From Closterium sp. Naga37s-1 (lineage: Eukaryota; Streptophyta; Zygnematophyceae; Desmidiales; Closteriaceae), in contig CANJKZ010000768.1 in NCBI GenBank assembly GCA_947471745.1, forward strand, positions 2,557,501 through 2,621,500: a stretch of DNA of 64,000 nt. Direction: 5' to 3'. The position numbers and the translations under genes were made by a program. The notes under the pieces were generated by a model. The model saw only the letters and a list, made by a program, of their open reading frames with translations. It was not told the origin of the DNA and did not search any database. Of this stretch, positions 1-9,555 are shown in pieces (the stretch's first letter is position 1; the number at the start of each line of letters is the position of its first letter).

Positions 1-67
1 AATATTATTGACAAAATCAGTTACCAGGCTTCATCCAACTCAAAGGAGAATTCTCAAAGCGAATTCA

Positions 68-190
68 ACAAAGGTTGGCACTTGCTGGTCAATAATGCAT
101 GCAACTCGTTCATATTGATATCTGTTTTTTTATGGGCACCTCAAAAACAAAGGTTGGCACTTGCTGGCGAATAGTGCATGGGTACATGCA
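68..190. repeat. Direct repeat of an 80-bp-spaced segment
   Basis: A segment beginning AACAAAGGTTGGCACTTGC occurs twice, near 68 and near 147, with a few substitutions. Between the copies, near 134-147, lies a half palindrome (GCACCTCAAAAAC), and a GAGAATTCTC palindrome lies at 49-58. The arrangement resembles the exon-cassette duplications of the neighbouring RING gene, so this may be another duplicated exon or intron piece of that minus-strand gene. That is inference; no conserved protein motif is visible. Confidence 0.55.
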
Positions 191-312
191 CCTCGTTTAC
201 TTGAATTGTTGTATTCTTTAACTTTGGTTCACTTCGTTCGTTTTCTTGGACGGATGAGAGTGGGGAGACTCTCGTGCCCATGGGCTGAGCCCCCTGCCTC
301 GCCTGCCCCCTC

Positions 313-597
313 ACAGCCACTCCCCTTGCTGCCACTCCCCTTGCTGCCACTCCCCTTGCTGCCACTCCCCTTGCTGCCACTCCCCTTGCTGCCACTCCCC
401 TTGCTGCCACTCCCCTTGCTGCCACTCCTTGCTGCCACTCCCCTTGCTGCCACTCCCCTTGCTGCCACTCCCCTTGCTGCCACTCCCCTTGCTGCCACTC
501 CCCTTGCTGCCACTCCCCTTGCTGCCACTCCCCTTGCTGCCACTCCCCTTGCTGCCACTCCCCTTGCTGCCACTCCCCTTGCTGCCACTCCCCGTGC
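313..597. repeat. 15-bp minisatellite (CCACTCCCCTTGCTG)
   Basis: About 19 tandem copies of a 15-bp unit, with one 2-bp-shorter copy near 421-433 that shifts the phase. Degenerate copies recur at 779-826. All three phases stay open on both strands, which creates long but uninformative open frames (Leu-Pro-rich on plus, Gly-Glu-Trp-Gln-Gln or Gly-Val-Ala-Ala-Arg on minus). It could lie in a 3' exon or UTR of the minus-strand RING gene; nothing proves translation. Confidence 0.9.
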
Positions 598-1036
598 CTC
601 AAGCCCCCCCAATGAGTTTCACACCTACCCACAACAATCATACCTGAGTGCTGCCCTGCCGCTGCTCCCACTGCTGCTGCTGGCGATGGCGGGAGGGTGC
701 AGGAATAGAGGAGGACGAGGAGGATGAAGAGGCCAATGTACCCATGGGCTGAGCCCCTCGCCTTGCCTGCCCCCTCACAGCCACCCCCCTTGCTGCCACT
801 CCCCTCGCTGCCACCCCGCGGCCTGCCGCTCCCCGCACCGATACCACTGATGCTGCAATTGCAGCGGCTGCTGCTGCCGCTGCCGCCCGCTGCTCTGCTG
901 CTTGGATTTCCTTCTCCCTGTAGCACGCCAGCAGCAGTTCCTGACTGTATGGATGAGAATCAGGAGAGACAATAGAGGAGAATCTGATGGAGGGAAAGCA
1001 ATCAGTGGGGGTTTGACCATGTATTTACCATTGTGA

Positions 1037-1339
1037 ATGCACCACGTTTCATCTTGCAGTACCACGTTTCATCTTGCAGTACCACGTTTTTATCTTGCAG
1101 TACCAGCGTTTCATCTTGCACGTACCACGTTTCATCTTGCAGTATCACGATTCATCTTGCAGTACCAGCGTTTCATCTTGCACGTACCACGTTTCATCTT
1201 GCAGTACCACGTTTCATCTTGCAGTACCACGTTTCATCTTGCAGTACCACGTTTCATCTTGCACGTACCAGGTTTCATCTTGCACGTACCAGGTTTCATC
1301 TTGCACGTACCAGGTTTCATCTTGCAGTGCCAGCTTGCG
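1037..1339 (-). repeat. 20/21-bp array derived from the RING gene exon end and its donor
   Basis: About 14 copies of a 20-22-bp unit; on the minus strand it reads TGCAAGATGAAACCTGGTACG with variants. The unit begins inside the exon that ends the RING domain (Leu-Gln-Asp-Glu) and contains GGTACG or GGTACT, a plausible 5' splice site. The copies nearest the exon are 21 bp and keep frame; further copies are 20 bp and shift frame, giving a TGA at 1214-1216. It looks like tandem amplification of an exon end together with its donor site. Confidence 0.85.
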
Positions 1340-3807
1340 CCAGCACATGGGACACTCCTCCCGACGCTGGGCCCTGAGGAAAGGGGGAACACGGGGAAAA
1401 GGGAGCGCGGGGCAATGGTGGGGGAGCATGAGCAATGGGGAGCATGAGGGAATGGGGAGTACGGGGGAATGGGGAACAAAGGGGAATGGGGAGCGTGGGG
1501 GGATGGGGAGCAGGGGGGATTGGAAAGCACGAGGAGAAGAGGGAACGAGAGAGGGCAGACGGTGAACAGCAGTAGAGAGGAGGAATGTGCAGAGGAGAGC
1601 AGGGGCGAGAGGAGCAGGCGTAAGAGGAAAAGGAAAGGGAGGAAGGTTGGGGGGGTAAGGGAGAAGCGAGAGGAAAGGAGGAAGAACATGTGGATGCATG
1701 GTTAACTGCTAAGATATGCTACGTGAGAGAAAGACCGGCCACGTCAGTGTGGCATTTACCATTCAAGGACGCACTGGAAGTGGTACTCGTGGTTGCAGAC
1801 CGTGAGCTGGCAGCACAGATGGGAGCACACGCAAGAGAAAGGGAGGGGGGTGAGGGGCAATGCGCAAGAGACGAGCAGAGGACGCACTGGAAGTGGTACT
1901 CGTGGTTGCACACTGTGAGCTGGTGGTAGCAGCACACGTGGGAGCAGGCACAGACACACAGGGAGAAAGGGTAAAAGGGAGAGAGGTCGTATGGTGATAT
2001 GCAACAGCCGAGAGGACGCATTGGAAGTGGTACTCGTGGTTGCACACCGTGAGCTGTTGGTAGCAGCACACACATGAAGAAAGAGAGGGGCAACACACAC
2101 AGAGAGGAAGGGAGGGAGGTGAGGGGCAATTTGCAAGAGGCGATTGGAGGACGCACTGGAAGTGGTACCTGTGGTTGCACACCGTGAGCTGGCAGTGGCA
2201 GCACACGTGGCAGTGGCAGCACACGTGGCAGTGGCAGCACACGTGGCAGTGGCTTTCCTTCCACACAGAGACACGTGCACCCTTTCCCACGAGGTGACTT
2301 TTGAGTCGACCCGACTTTTGAGTCGACTCAAAAGTCTCCACAAAGAGACACGTGCACCCTGCCCCACGCTCCCTGTCTGATTTGGCGCATTCGTGCTCGT
2401 GCTCACTCTTTGCCATGCCCTCCTTCCGTTCAACTCGTACAATGTCCGATCCGAATCCAAGCGAAATTCACCAACTAAGGAGATAGACGGACGGATGACT
2501 CAATCGACGCAGGGTAACTCGAGGAAGGGAATTCTTAAAGAGCAATTTCCGAATGAGGAACTCACCTCTTGAATTAGATTCACTCATGGCAACTCCGCAT
2601 GAGAAGCTCAGCTTAGGGCGTGTTCACTCACGGTGGCAGGGTCGGATGCGGGGAAGGCGTCGAGGCGGATGCTGCACAGATTGTCCTCCCCCGCATCTTG
2701 GCGACGATCCATCTCTTTTCCGCGTGAAAAGTTAAAAGTACCGAGTCGGAGTGGGTAAGAACGTAAGAAAATCACCTCACCTCTAACTCAGGGCGTGTTC
2801 ACTGACGGAGAGGGGTCGGATTCGGTGAATGCGTCGAGGCAGGCAGATACTGCACGTGTCCTCCTCCTCCGCGTCTTTGGGGAGCCCAATCTCATATCCC
2901 CAGCTCAAGTGATCCGGCAGAGCGCGTGACAAAGTTGACTTTTGAGTCGACTCAAAAGTCATTTCCCCAGCTCAAGTCATCTGGCAGAGAGGACGAAGTG
3001 AACAACTTACCTCACCCAGGTTCACCTTGAACTCAGGGCGTGTTCACTCACGGTGGCGGGGTCGGATTCGGTGAATGCGTCGAGGCAAATGCTACACGAG
3101 TCCTCCTCCGCGTCTTGCACTCCCGCCGCCACCAGCGCTGCTGCCGACACCAGCCGAACGGCCGCCTCGCTCGCAGCGGACTCGCTAGGAGCGGACTCGC
3201 TAGCAGCAGATTCGCTATTAGTCATTGACCCCCCGGGAGTACACTCGCTCGCATTAGGTTCGTCAGGAGCATAATCGGTCCTAGCATCGCTTTCGACACC
3301 GTTATTAGCGCCAACGGTTTCGCTCGCGCCGTCAGCGGCACCATTGCCGCTGGCGTCCGCGCGACTACTTGTGCTGCAGTTACCGGGATGTTCGCGAATG
3401 TCGCCGCTATCGCTACCGCGGTTACTATCGCTGGAGATACCATCACTACCGGAGCTGTTACACTCGATCCCGTCCGAGCTACCAGACGGAACACACCGCA
3501 AATCGTTATCCTGCCCCGCCTCTCCTTCGTCGACGTTCTTTCTGCCCGAACCTAAATCGCCTTCCGTCCTCGTTACACAATCTCCCGCTGTAACATCCGC
3601 CGTGGTAACCCCACACGTTGCTTCGGCGACAACTGTCCCTTCTCTCCGGCCACTCCCGAGCGCGTCTCTCGACGAATCCAGGCCGTCCTTTAAGGAATCT
3701 AGCTTTCCGTCGACCGCCGTGACCGTTAGATCATCAACTCTTGAATTCGCGCCGTTATCGACAGCTCTCCATGGCTCAGGAACCACTCTGCAAAACGGAA
3801 TCGCCAT
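1214..3807 (-). CDS. RING-H2 E3 ubiquitin ligase, RHF-like, with duplicated exons
   Basis: Proposed spliced gene. Exon 1 runs 3807-3052 (252 codons, ATG at 3807): an acidic, Ser/Gly/Ala-rich N-terminus ending in CSICLDAFTESDPAT, followed by donor GTGAGT. The exon 2 copy at 1806-1760 has acceptor CAG and donor GTAAAT and encodes LTVCNHEYHFQCVLE plus a split Trp codon. Exon 3 starts at 1373 after a pyrimidine-rich tract and CAG, encoding AQRREECPMCWRKLALQDE. Joined, the spacing is C-x2-C-x14-C-x-H-x2-H-x2-C-x10-C-x2-C, a complete C3H2C3 RING-H2, with phases agreeing at both junctions. HEYH..C..EW and CPMCW are typical of plant RHF-type ligases, which transfer ubiquitin from E2 to target proteins. 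The 3' end is unclear: the frame enters the 20/21-bp array and stops at 1214. Whether the gene is expressed is unknown. Confidence 0.72.
1385..1680. repeat. Purine-rich degenerate G-repeat
   Basis: The plus strand is almost pure purine, with repeated GGGGAATGGGGAGC-like units. On the minus strand it is a long polypyrimidine tract immediately upstream of the AG acceptor at 1374-1376, as expected for an intron 3' end, although unusually long. Confidence 0.6.
1880..2188 (-). repeat. Three extra copies of the second RING-half exon
   Basis: Exon copies start at 1919, 2053 and 2188 on the minus strand, 113, 134 and 135 bp apart counting from the intact copy at 1806. Each keeps the CAG acceptor and codes for TVCNH(E/R)YHFQCVL, so zinc ligands are preserved. 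Each diverges right after GTCCT into intron-like sequence (TTGCCCCTCACC) and lacks the GTAAAT donor. The duplication junction therefore lies inside the exon, 3-6 bases before its end. A further triplication of an 18-bp piece (CACGTGTGCTGCCACTGC on minus) precedes the copy at 2188. Confidence 0.85.
2313..2336. repeat. Perfect 24-bp palindrome, GTCGAC core
   Basis: The half-site GACTTTTGAGTC is followed directly by its reverse complement. A further left half, overlapping the same core, sits at 2296-2310. It lies in an intron of the proposed RING gene, between duplicated exons. Confidence 0.95.
2632..2875 (-). repeat. Two extra copies of the first RING-half exon end
   Basis: Two decayed copies of the end of exon 1 lie downstream of it on the minus strand. 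The copy at 2632-2700 encodes CSIRLDAFPASDPAT (second zinc Cys changed to Arg) and keeps the GTGAGT donor. The copy at about 2806-2875 reads CSICL and then carries a short insertion that breaks frame; its donor has become GTCAGT. Both keep the flanking sequence found after the intact exon (GTGAACACGCCCT). They look like intronic ghosts of tandem duplication. Confidence 0.8.
2937..2960. repeat. Perfect 24-bp palindrome, second identical copy
   Basis: Identical over all 24 bases to the palindrome at 2313-2336, with unrelated flanks apart from short context. It lies between the intact exon 1 and its first extra copy. Confidence 0.95.
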
Positions 3808-3829
3808 CCTCGCAATAATCTACAGCCGA

Positions 3830-5430
3830 CTCGAATATAAGCAATTTAAATTACGGTGTAGAAAAGCGAACGATAGTAGGGCTGTACACCATTATCAAGA
3901 TAACTTTCGCCTCACCTCTATTTATTACTTTCTAAAATGTGTGAGCGCTCTGGAGAATCCAAACGCACCCCAGAAATGCAAGCCATTCTTGTTGCGACGA
4001 CGACTGCAGGACCGATTGCCCGACGGTTCGAATCCGCTCAATGCTACTACACAGTAAATGAAAGGCTCTAACGACAAACTAAGAGCTAAGGAACCACGCT
4101 GCAAACAATATTCTCATTGTAGCAGCCTATCGCCCGTCCCAGGACTTAGAGCAGGGAATTCGCGGTTGATACGAGAAAAGGTGACTGGAGGAGACGAATA
4201 AAGCTATGGTGGTTGTTCGCCATTCCGTACAGAGCGCAGCATATATGCTTCCCTTCGGCAAAGCGACGCTTACCCTCCCACCTCGGTGTTCATCGGAACA
4301 ACGGCGTGGAGGAAAACGGTTAGGCTCGGTTAAGCTAGGTATATTCAGGTCGTGCTGGTTTGGGCTCGTCTGGAAAGCAGGGGCTAGTCGTCCGCGAAAC
4401 GCAAGCTCGGTTGGGTGTCAGGGGTAAGGGCTCAAAGTTTTTCAACAGCGCCCACGTTAGGGCGTATCCAACAAATCCTCTTCAGCTTTGTTTCTTGATC
4501 ATGCAACATGGCTGCCTCGGGGCCCGTTAATTCCAGAATGGAGGTGCTACACTCATTGCTAACCAGTCGATGTTTTTAGCTGTGAATGGTCTCCGGCACC
4601 AAGAAAACCAGGCCCTGGGAGTGGCGGCAGGGTCACAGATGCCACTAGGACAAGCGCGGGCGCAGGCGCAGCCGCAAGGGCGGCTTTTTGTTGCCCGTTC
4701 GCGCGCTGCTCGTTGCGGCGAGGCGACGGGACGGGAGTCCCCCAGAGAGCTGCTGGATGATGTCAGCGGACGGGTTTCTGTATCTAGGGAGGGGGATCTT
4801 TCGAGGCTGGGGGAGGAAATGGCGCGGAGGGATTCATTGCCTTGACTGATGAACCCAGGGTGGCGCTAGTGCGCGCCACATTGTACTGTACAGTTCAGAA
4901 ACCGAACCCGACAAGTTTCCGGTCTGGAATCCGGACGGAGTGGACAACGTAGGACCGAGAGAGAAACTCTTATAACCTCGCTTCGCCTCACATCAACCCC
5001 TTGTAACCATACCGTTTAGAGTTGTCGTTCCGACTTGATAAGTGCCCCCATTTCACAACTTGCTGACTTTCTCTCTCTCGATAGTGTTTCTTTCCTTCCC
5101 TGCCCACCAACAACCACCACACGTTTGGAGTTCTTCCACCCCGCCCATTGGCTGTCCTTCGCCGAGGGCGCCCCACTGTATTTCAAAAGGTTTGGCCTGT
5201 CACCATTGGCGGAAACTTCGAACTCCTACACATCTGCGGTGCGGAGTCTCCCCCCTCACTCCCTTGGTTCTCACGCGCAGAAATACCCGTCCGCTGCTCA
5301 CACCACCCACGATGAAGAACTTGTGCGCGGAACTCTTTCTTCGAGCAGGAACCCAGCACCTACGTTCAATCCCCAGCACCGACCCCGCGCAGGGTCGTTT
5401 TTTTGCGGGGTTGAAAAAACATTTTTTTTT
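3830..5430. other. Gene-free stretch
   Basis: I see no convincing gene. The part near 3830-4200 should hold the promoter and leader of the minus-strand RING gene. Short open frames near 4206-4427, 4570-4845 and 5042-5716 have compositions and overlaps that argue against coding. A short near-palindromic GC-rich piece (CGCGCAGGG) and T-runs at 5398-5404 and 5423-5431 precede the LINE 3' end. Confidence 0.5.
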
Positions 5431-5531
5431 AATATTGATTAGTATATACCGGAACACAAGCATACACCATCAAACGGTCGTAACCGTGCGTGAGGCAACA
5501 GTAAAACAAATTACTGTTCCAAATGAGCTGT

Positions 5532-6330
5532 CTAGGGCGAGTTGCTGCATGCCCTCCTCTTGGACCACAGTGCGGCAAAAGCACTTGTCCACGTCCAACC
5601 CTTGCCATCCATCAAAATCCTACTCAGCATATTCTTCTCCTCCGCGAAATTCTCCTGCAATCGTTTCTTCCGGGCTGCCCCCATTTTACGCATGTAGATT
5701 CTTGCGTGTAGCCTAAAAGCTGACTCCGCTCTCCAAAGGACCCGCTGTGGCCGAAACTTCTCTCCCCGGAACACCGCTTCACATCTTTCCACCCAGACTT
5801 GGTGCAGCACCACTGATGTGAGGGTCAGCTTCGGAAAAGCAGACTTGGTACCCGTTTTCCGAAACAGTAGATCGCCCAACGAGGCTGTTGGTCGGTTGGG
5901 GTTTAGCATGCGCAGGGCACGTCGGAGAGCCGAAGTCACCACCTGTATCTTGGGGCAGAGAACGAGGCAGTGCTCTGGGGTTTCCTGCTCCCCACAGTGC
6001 GGGCAGGTAGGCTTGCTGCTGAGGAAAGCCAACCTTTCCCCCACCTGAAGATTAAGACCGTGGATCCGAATCAGGACGTCTCTTGGACGGCTAGGAATGG
6101 CCAGAGAGTCTCTGGTTGTCACCACCCGCTTCCAATCGATGTGGTTCCCCCATCGTGAAACCCATTTCTGCTGCTTGTATGACTGGCTGTATGTCCCCCT
6201 CCAGCCCTCCTTCATCCGCTTCATGGAAACTACCCGATCCCCTTCCAGGTATCCTTGGAGGTGATACAACCGGCTGCGGAGGCACTGTTGGGAAGCCAAG
6301 CAGTCTGTGCCAGTGAGACGGGAGAGCTAG
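5532..6330 (-). pseudogene. LINE C-terminal region with RVT zinc knuckle
   Basis: Continuation of the LINE protein in another frame. From about 6290 it reads SRLYHLQGYLEGD, then RDVLIRIHGLNLQVGERL and the zinc knuckle CPHCGEQETPEHCLVLC (C-x2-C-x7-H-x4-C) near 5985, then a basic tail. This matches the zinc-binding region found after RT in plant LINEs. In its own frame a TAG lies just upstream, so the frameshift falls between about 6290 and 6335. The stop is at 5532. Confidence 0.8.
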
Positions 6331-8583
6331 CAGCGCCCTCATCGCCAGCTTCGCAGGCCCGGTCCCACCAAGTTCTCGCTTTAGCACCTCCATGGATTTG
6401 ACTATCACTGCACCGTCCTCTTCTCCTTCGAGCATGTCCCCAACTCTGAGCTCTGTCAAGCCCTGAGCGTCTTTCTGCCCCCCCAGTGGATTTGTGGTGC
6501 CGTTGAGAAGTATGTCAGCGTTAAAAACCATTCTCTCCCGAAACACCTCCTCCCTGCTCCCCACCAGGTTCCTGACGGAGAACGGGGAACGCATGAAGCT
6601 CTCCACCGTCTGTTTCCACCGAGCGCTGCCATCTTCCCAGTGCTTCAGTAGTTTTGTATGTGCAGTGAACGAGTCCAGCCCCAGCGGAAGCTTCGCAGCC
6701 CGTTCCATGAGATCTCTCTTGAGCGGGTTTTTCTCCGTTATGTAAAGCCCCACCCTCCTTGCCGCCAAGCAGGTGATGAGGATTTCCGGATCTCTGACGC
6801 CAATTCCTCCGTCCAGCCTCGGGGTGTACATCAGTTCTCTGCTCCAGAGTGCGAAGCCCTTCGCCGTCGCCACTCTGTTACCGGAGGTAAAGCTATGTAT
6901 CAGCCGCGTGATTTCCAGCCAGATATCCGCCGGCGGAGGAAAGATCTGCGCCTGAAAGGCAAGGATCGGCGTGATATAAAAGTTAACTACCGTTGCTCTC
7001 GCTGTGATTGTCAGGTATTTCAGCTGCCATTTGGTGAGCTTCTCCGAAATGTGGCTCCACGCCTTCTCCCAAGTCGGTCTGCCGCTACCAGATGGCGTCA
7101 CCCAGATTCCTAACAATCGCTCTGCTTCATCCGCGCCAGCCCATTTGAAGCTTCCTCCACCAGTTGCGCCGATGTTAGCGCCCAAGGGTAAGACCACTGA
7201 CTTTTCTTTGTTCGTTGCCAATCCCGAGACTTTTTCGAAGCGATCCAGAATTTCCTCAGCCTGGCCGATTTGCGCTTCTCCTTGCAGGACCAGCGTCGTG
7301 TCGTCCGCATAACCGAGATAACCTAGCCGGTGCCCCTCCTTCTCCAGACCAAGCTCCTTCCGTTCTACCTCCAGAGCCAGCGGTTCCACCGCGCACAAGA
7401 AAAGGTAGGGCGCCAAGGGGCAGCCTTGTCTAACCCCTGACACCACATCCACACCTTCGCCGAGCCAGCCATTTATTAACAGCTTCGTTGTTGTTCCCTC
7501 ATGCAGGCCTTTAACCCATCCAACAAACTGCTCCGGGAAACCCATGGACTCCAGCACCTGGAACAGAAAGTCCCTTGAGACTGAGTCAAAGGCTTTCTGA
7601 AAGTCTACCAGGAGCATGTAGCGATCATCCTTGTCATTCTTCGCTCCCTCGATTATGTCCGCCACCAAGGCGACCGCATCCGACAAGCGCCTCCCCGGGA
7701 TGAAGCCATACTGCTCCGGTGAGATGACCATATGCAGAACTGACTTCATCCGATCCGCGACAACCCGAGCAAGCACCTTGTACGCGAAGTTCAGCAGCGT
7801 GATCGGTCGGTAATTGTTTAGCTGCTCCTTGTCACCTTTCTTGTGCAGCAAAATCGTCACCGCCTCCTTGATCTCAGCCGGCAGCGCAGCGGTACCCTCA
7901 AAGTCCTTTGCCATAGCCATAAAACTGTCCCCCAGCAGGTCCCAGTGCGCTTCAAACAGCTCCTTGGGTAAACCGTCGCTGCCTGGTGACTTATTCCGCG
8001 CCATAGCTGCAAAAGCGTTCTTAACCTCTTGCTCTGACCATTCTCTTGTCAGTGTCTCAGCCACCCAACCATCCAGACGACGAGAGGGGTTGAAGCTCCA
8101 GTCACCACGGTCAGTGTGGCGATCCTTCCCGAAAATGTTTTTAAAGAAACCAGAAGCCGCTGCGAGAAACTCCTTCGACCCAGTGATTGACGCTGACCCG
8201 TCTTTCAATTCCGAGATCTGGGTACGTGCTTTCCGCGCCTTGACCTGCGCTGAGAGATGTTTCGACGCTATCTCCCCAGTCAACTCCGCCGTCGAGCCCG
8301 CCTGCAGGTGAAGCCTTTCTTTCCGCGCAGACTGATACATCTTTAACTGCACCTCTTTGGCCTTTAACAGCTCCTTAGTTCTTGAGCAGAGCGGATTCCT
8401 CATCATTTCTTGCGTCAAAGCCGCAACCGCGCTGGTCAGGTGAGTTATCGTCGCACGGACCCGCTTACTCTCCTCCTTTGCGTACTCCCAGAGACCTGCG
8501 CTCAACCTTGCGACTAGCAGCTCGAAGCTGCTGCCATCGTTCACCGGAGTCCGCCGAACTGTCGCTTCAATGATCTTCCTCAC
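6091..8583 (-). pseudogene. LINE reverse transcriptase
   Basis: An 830-codon frame. RT motifs appear in order: NNYRPITLLNFAYKVLARVV, QYGFIPGRR, LLVDFQKAFDSV (motif A Asp), GVRQGCPLAPYLF (motif B) and GYADDTTLVL (motif C, YADD, near residue 425), followed by the thumb region. This is the catalytic core of a plant-type L1-like element that copies its own RNA at the nicked target. All catalytic Asp residues are present, so the enzyme core looks intact, but the frame is separated from the endonuclease upstream and the zinc knuckle downstream by frameshifts, making a full-length protein impossible without them being corrected. Confidence 0.85.
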
Positions 8584-9236
8584 CCCCCGGTTTGTTCACC
8601 ATTGAAGCATGTAATCTCCACAGGCCTGGCCCCGTGCGGGCCTTCACATCCAATCTGAAGGCAACCAGCACAGCGCAGCTATGATCAACCACCAGCTCAT
8701 CTGGTTTAATATGGGAGGCAACTGATAGGTGAGGCAGTAGAGATTGCGAAACGAGAGCCCGGTCTATCCTGGTGCTGACTCGTTTGGATTTAGAGTAGAA
8801 GGTGTACTCCCGGCAGCCGGGGTGAAGTATGCGGAAGGCGTCTGAGAGTTGGAAAGACTTGCAGCGCTGAAACAGCTTTTCATTCTCATTTGACACTCCC
8901 TTGCCTGATGACTTGTCAAGCTTGGTATTTTCTGCGTGGTTGAAGTCGCCGATGATCAGCAGATGTTCAGAGGCCGGGATCTGATCTATAAGGGGACCGA
9001 GCGAGTCTTTAAGGAAGGCGGCTCTGGGCTGTGGGCTCGAAGGAAAATAGGCGGCAACAAGGGTGAGATCTGGTCCGTGTCCTTTAACCGTGGTTTTGAT
9101 TAATCTACCTGATTGATGGCAAAGCGTGTCATGGAACGAGATGGCTGTGTTACGGCTGACGACAGCAACCCCACCAGCCCTGGAGCGGGGAGCCGTGACT
9201 AAGATAGAGTAATCAGAGAGTCTCTTCCAGTAAGTA
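8567..9236 (-). pseudogene. LINE AP-type endonuclease domain, N-terminally truncated
   Basis: The frame opens at the 5' truncation without a start and reads RAGGVAVVSRN, then LTLVAAYFPSS, then LLIIGDFNHAEN near 8945, and STRIDRALVS and DHSCAVLV near the end. These match the middle and C-terminal motifs of exonuclease-endonuclease-phosphatase domains (GDFN; R-I-D; the final DH dyad) that nick the target DNA. The first catalytic motifs are missing. The frame ends at 8567, overlapping the RT frame; the six-C run at 8583-8588 on plus is one base longer than an open junction needs, so this is a single-base homopolymer frameshift or assembly error. Confidence 0.8.
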
Positions 9237-9250
9237 TGGTCCGTATATAT

Positions 9251-9306
9251 AAAGGTTCAGTGCGGTCCTGATCCCAAACCCTGAAAGGCCACCGCACTGA
9301 ACCTTT
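9251..9306. repeat. Perfect 16-bp inverted repeat at the LINE 5' junction
   Basis: AAAGGTTCAGTGCGGT at 9251-9266 pairs exactly with ACCGCACTGAACCTTT at 9291-9306 across a 24-base loop. It sits about ten bases beyond the last recognisable LINE sequence and 250 bp upstream of gene A. It may be a foldback element or an inversion scar of LINE insertion; it is not explained by either gene. Confidence 0.85.
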
Positions 9307-9555
9307 TCCTCTTTTTTACTTACCCCGCCATATAACGATCCCTATTGCACAGGATCGACGAAGGGATTGAAGAAAGGTGACGCGGCCCTGTTACTCTACT
9401 CCGCTTCTCTACTCCATCATGACTGGGATAAGCCTTCTGAACAGCAGTAGGGGAAGCTTAGAAGCCATTCACCTAGCGGTAACTCCCCTTACAAGGTTCT
9501 CTAGGCTGTTTTCAACTACCTCCTTGAATCACGAAACACCAGTGATTTGTCTTCT

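Larger units (their letters stand above)
5432..9240 (-). mobile_element. 5'-truncated LINE (L1-like non-LTR retrotransposon)
   Basis: The order on the minus strand is endonuclease (partial), reverse transcriptase, and C-terminal zinc knuckle, then a roughly 100-bp 3' UTR ending in about nine A residues (T-run at 5423-5431 on plus). Homology begins only at about 9236, inside the endonuclease domain, so the 5' end and any ORF1 are missing, as is usual after incomplete target-primed reverse transcription. Two frameshifts make it non-autonomous. I could not find a convincing target-site duplication. Confidence 0.85.

Noticed and set aside
141..926. Long minus- and plus-strand frames full of GEWQQ, GVAAR or LPLPLL repeats
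   Set aside because: They arise because a 15-bp unit keeps every phase open; several overlap on both strands and no non-repeat conserved domain is attached.
4570..4845. A small gene between the RING gene and the LINE
   Set aside because: No motif, no homologue I recognise and no splice or promoter evidence; length is within what chance allows in GC-rich DNA.
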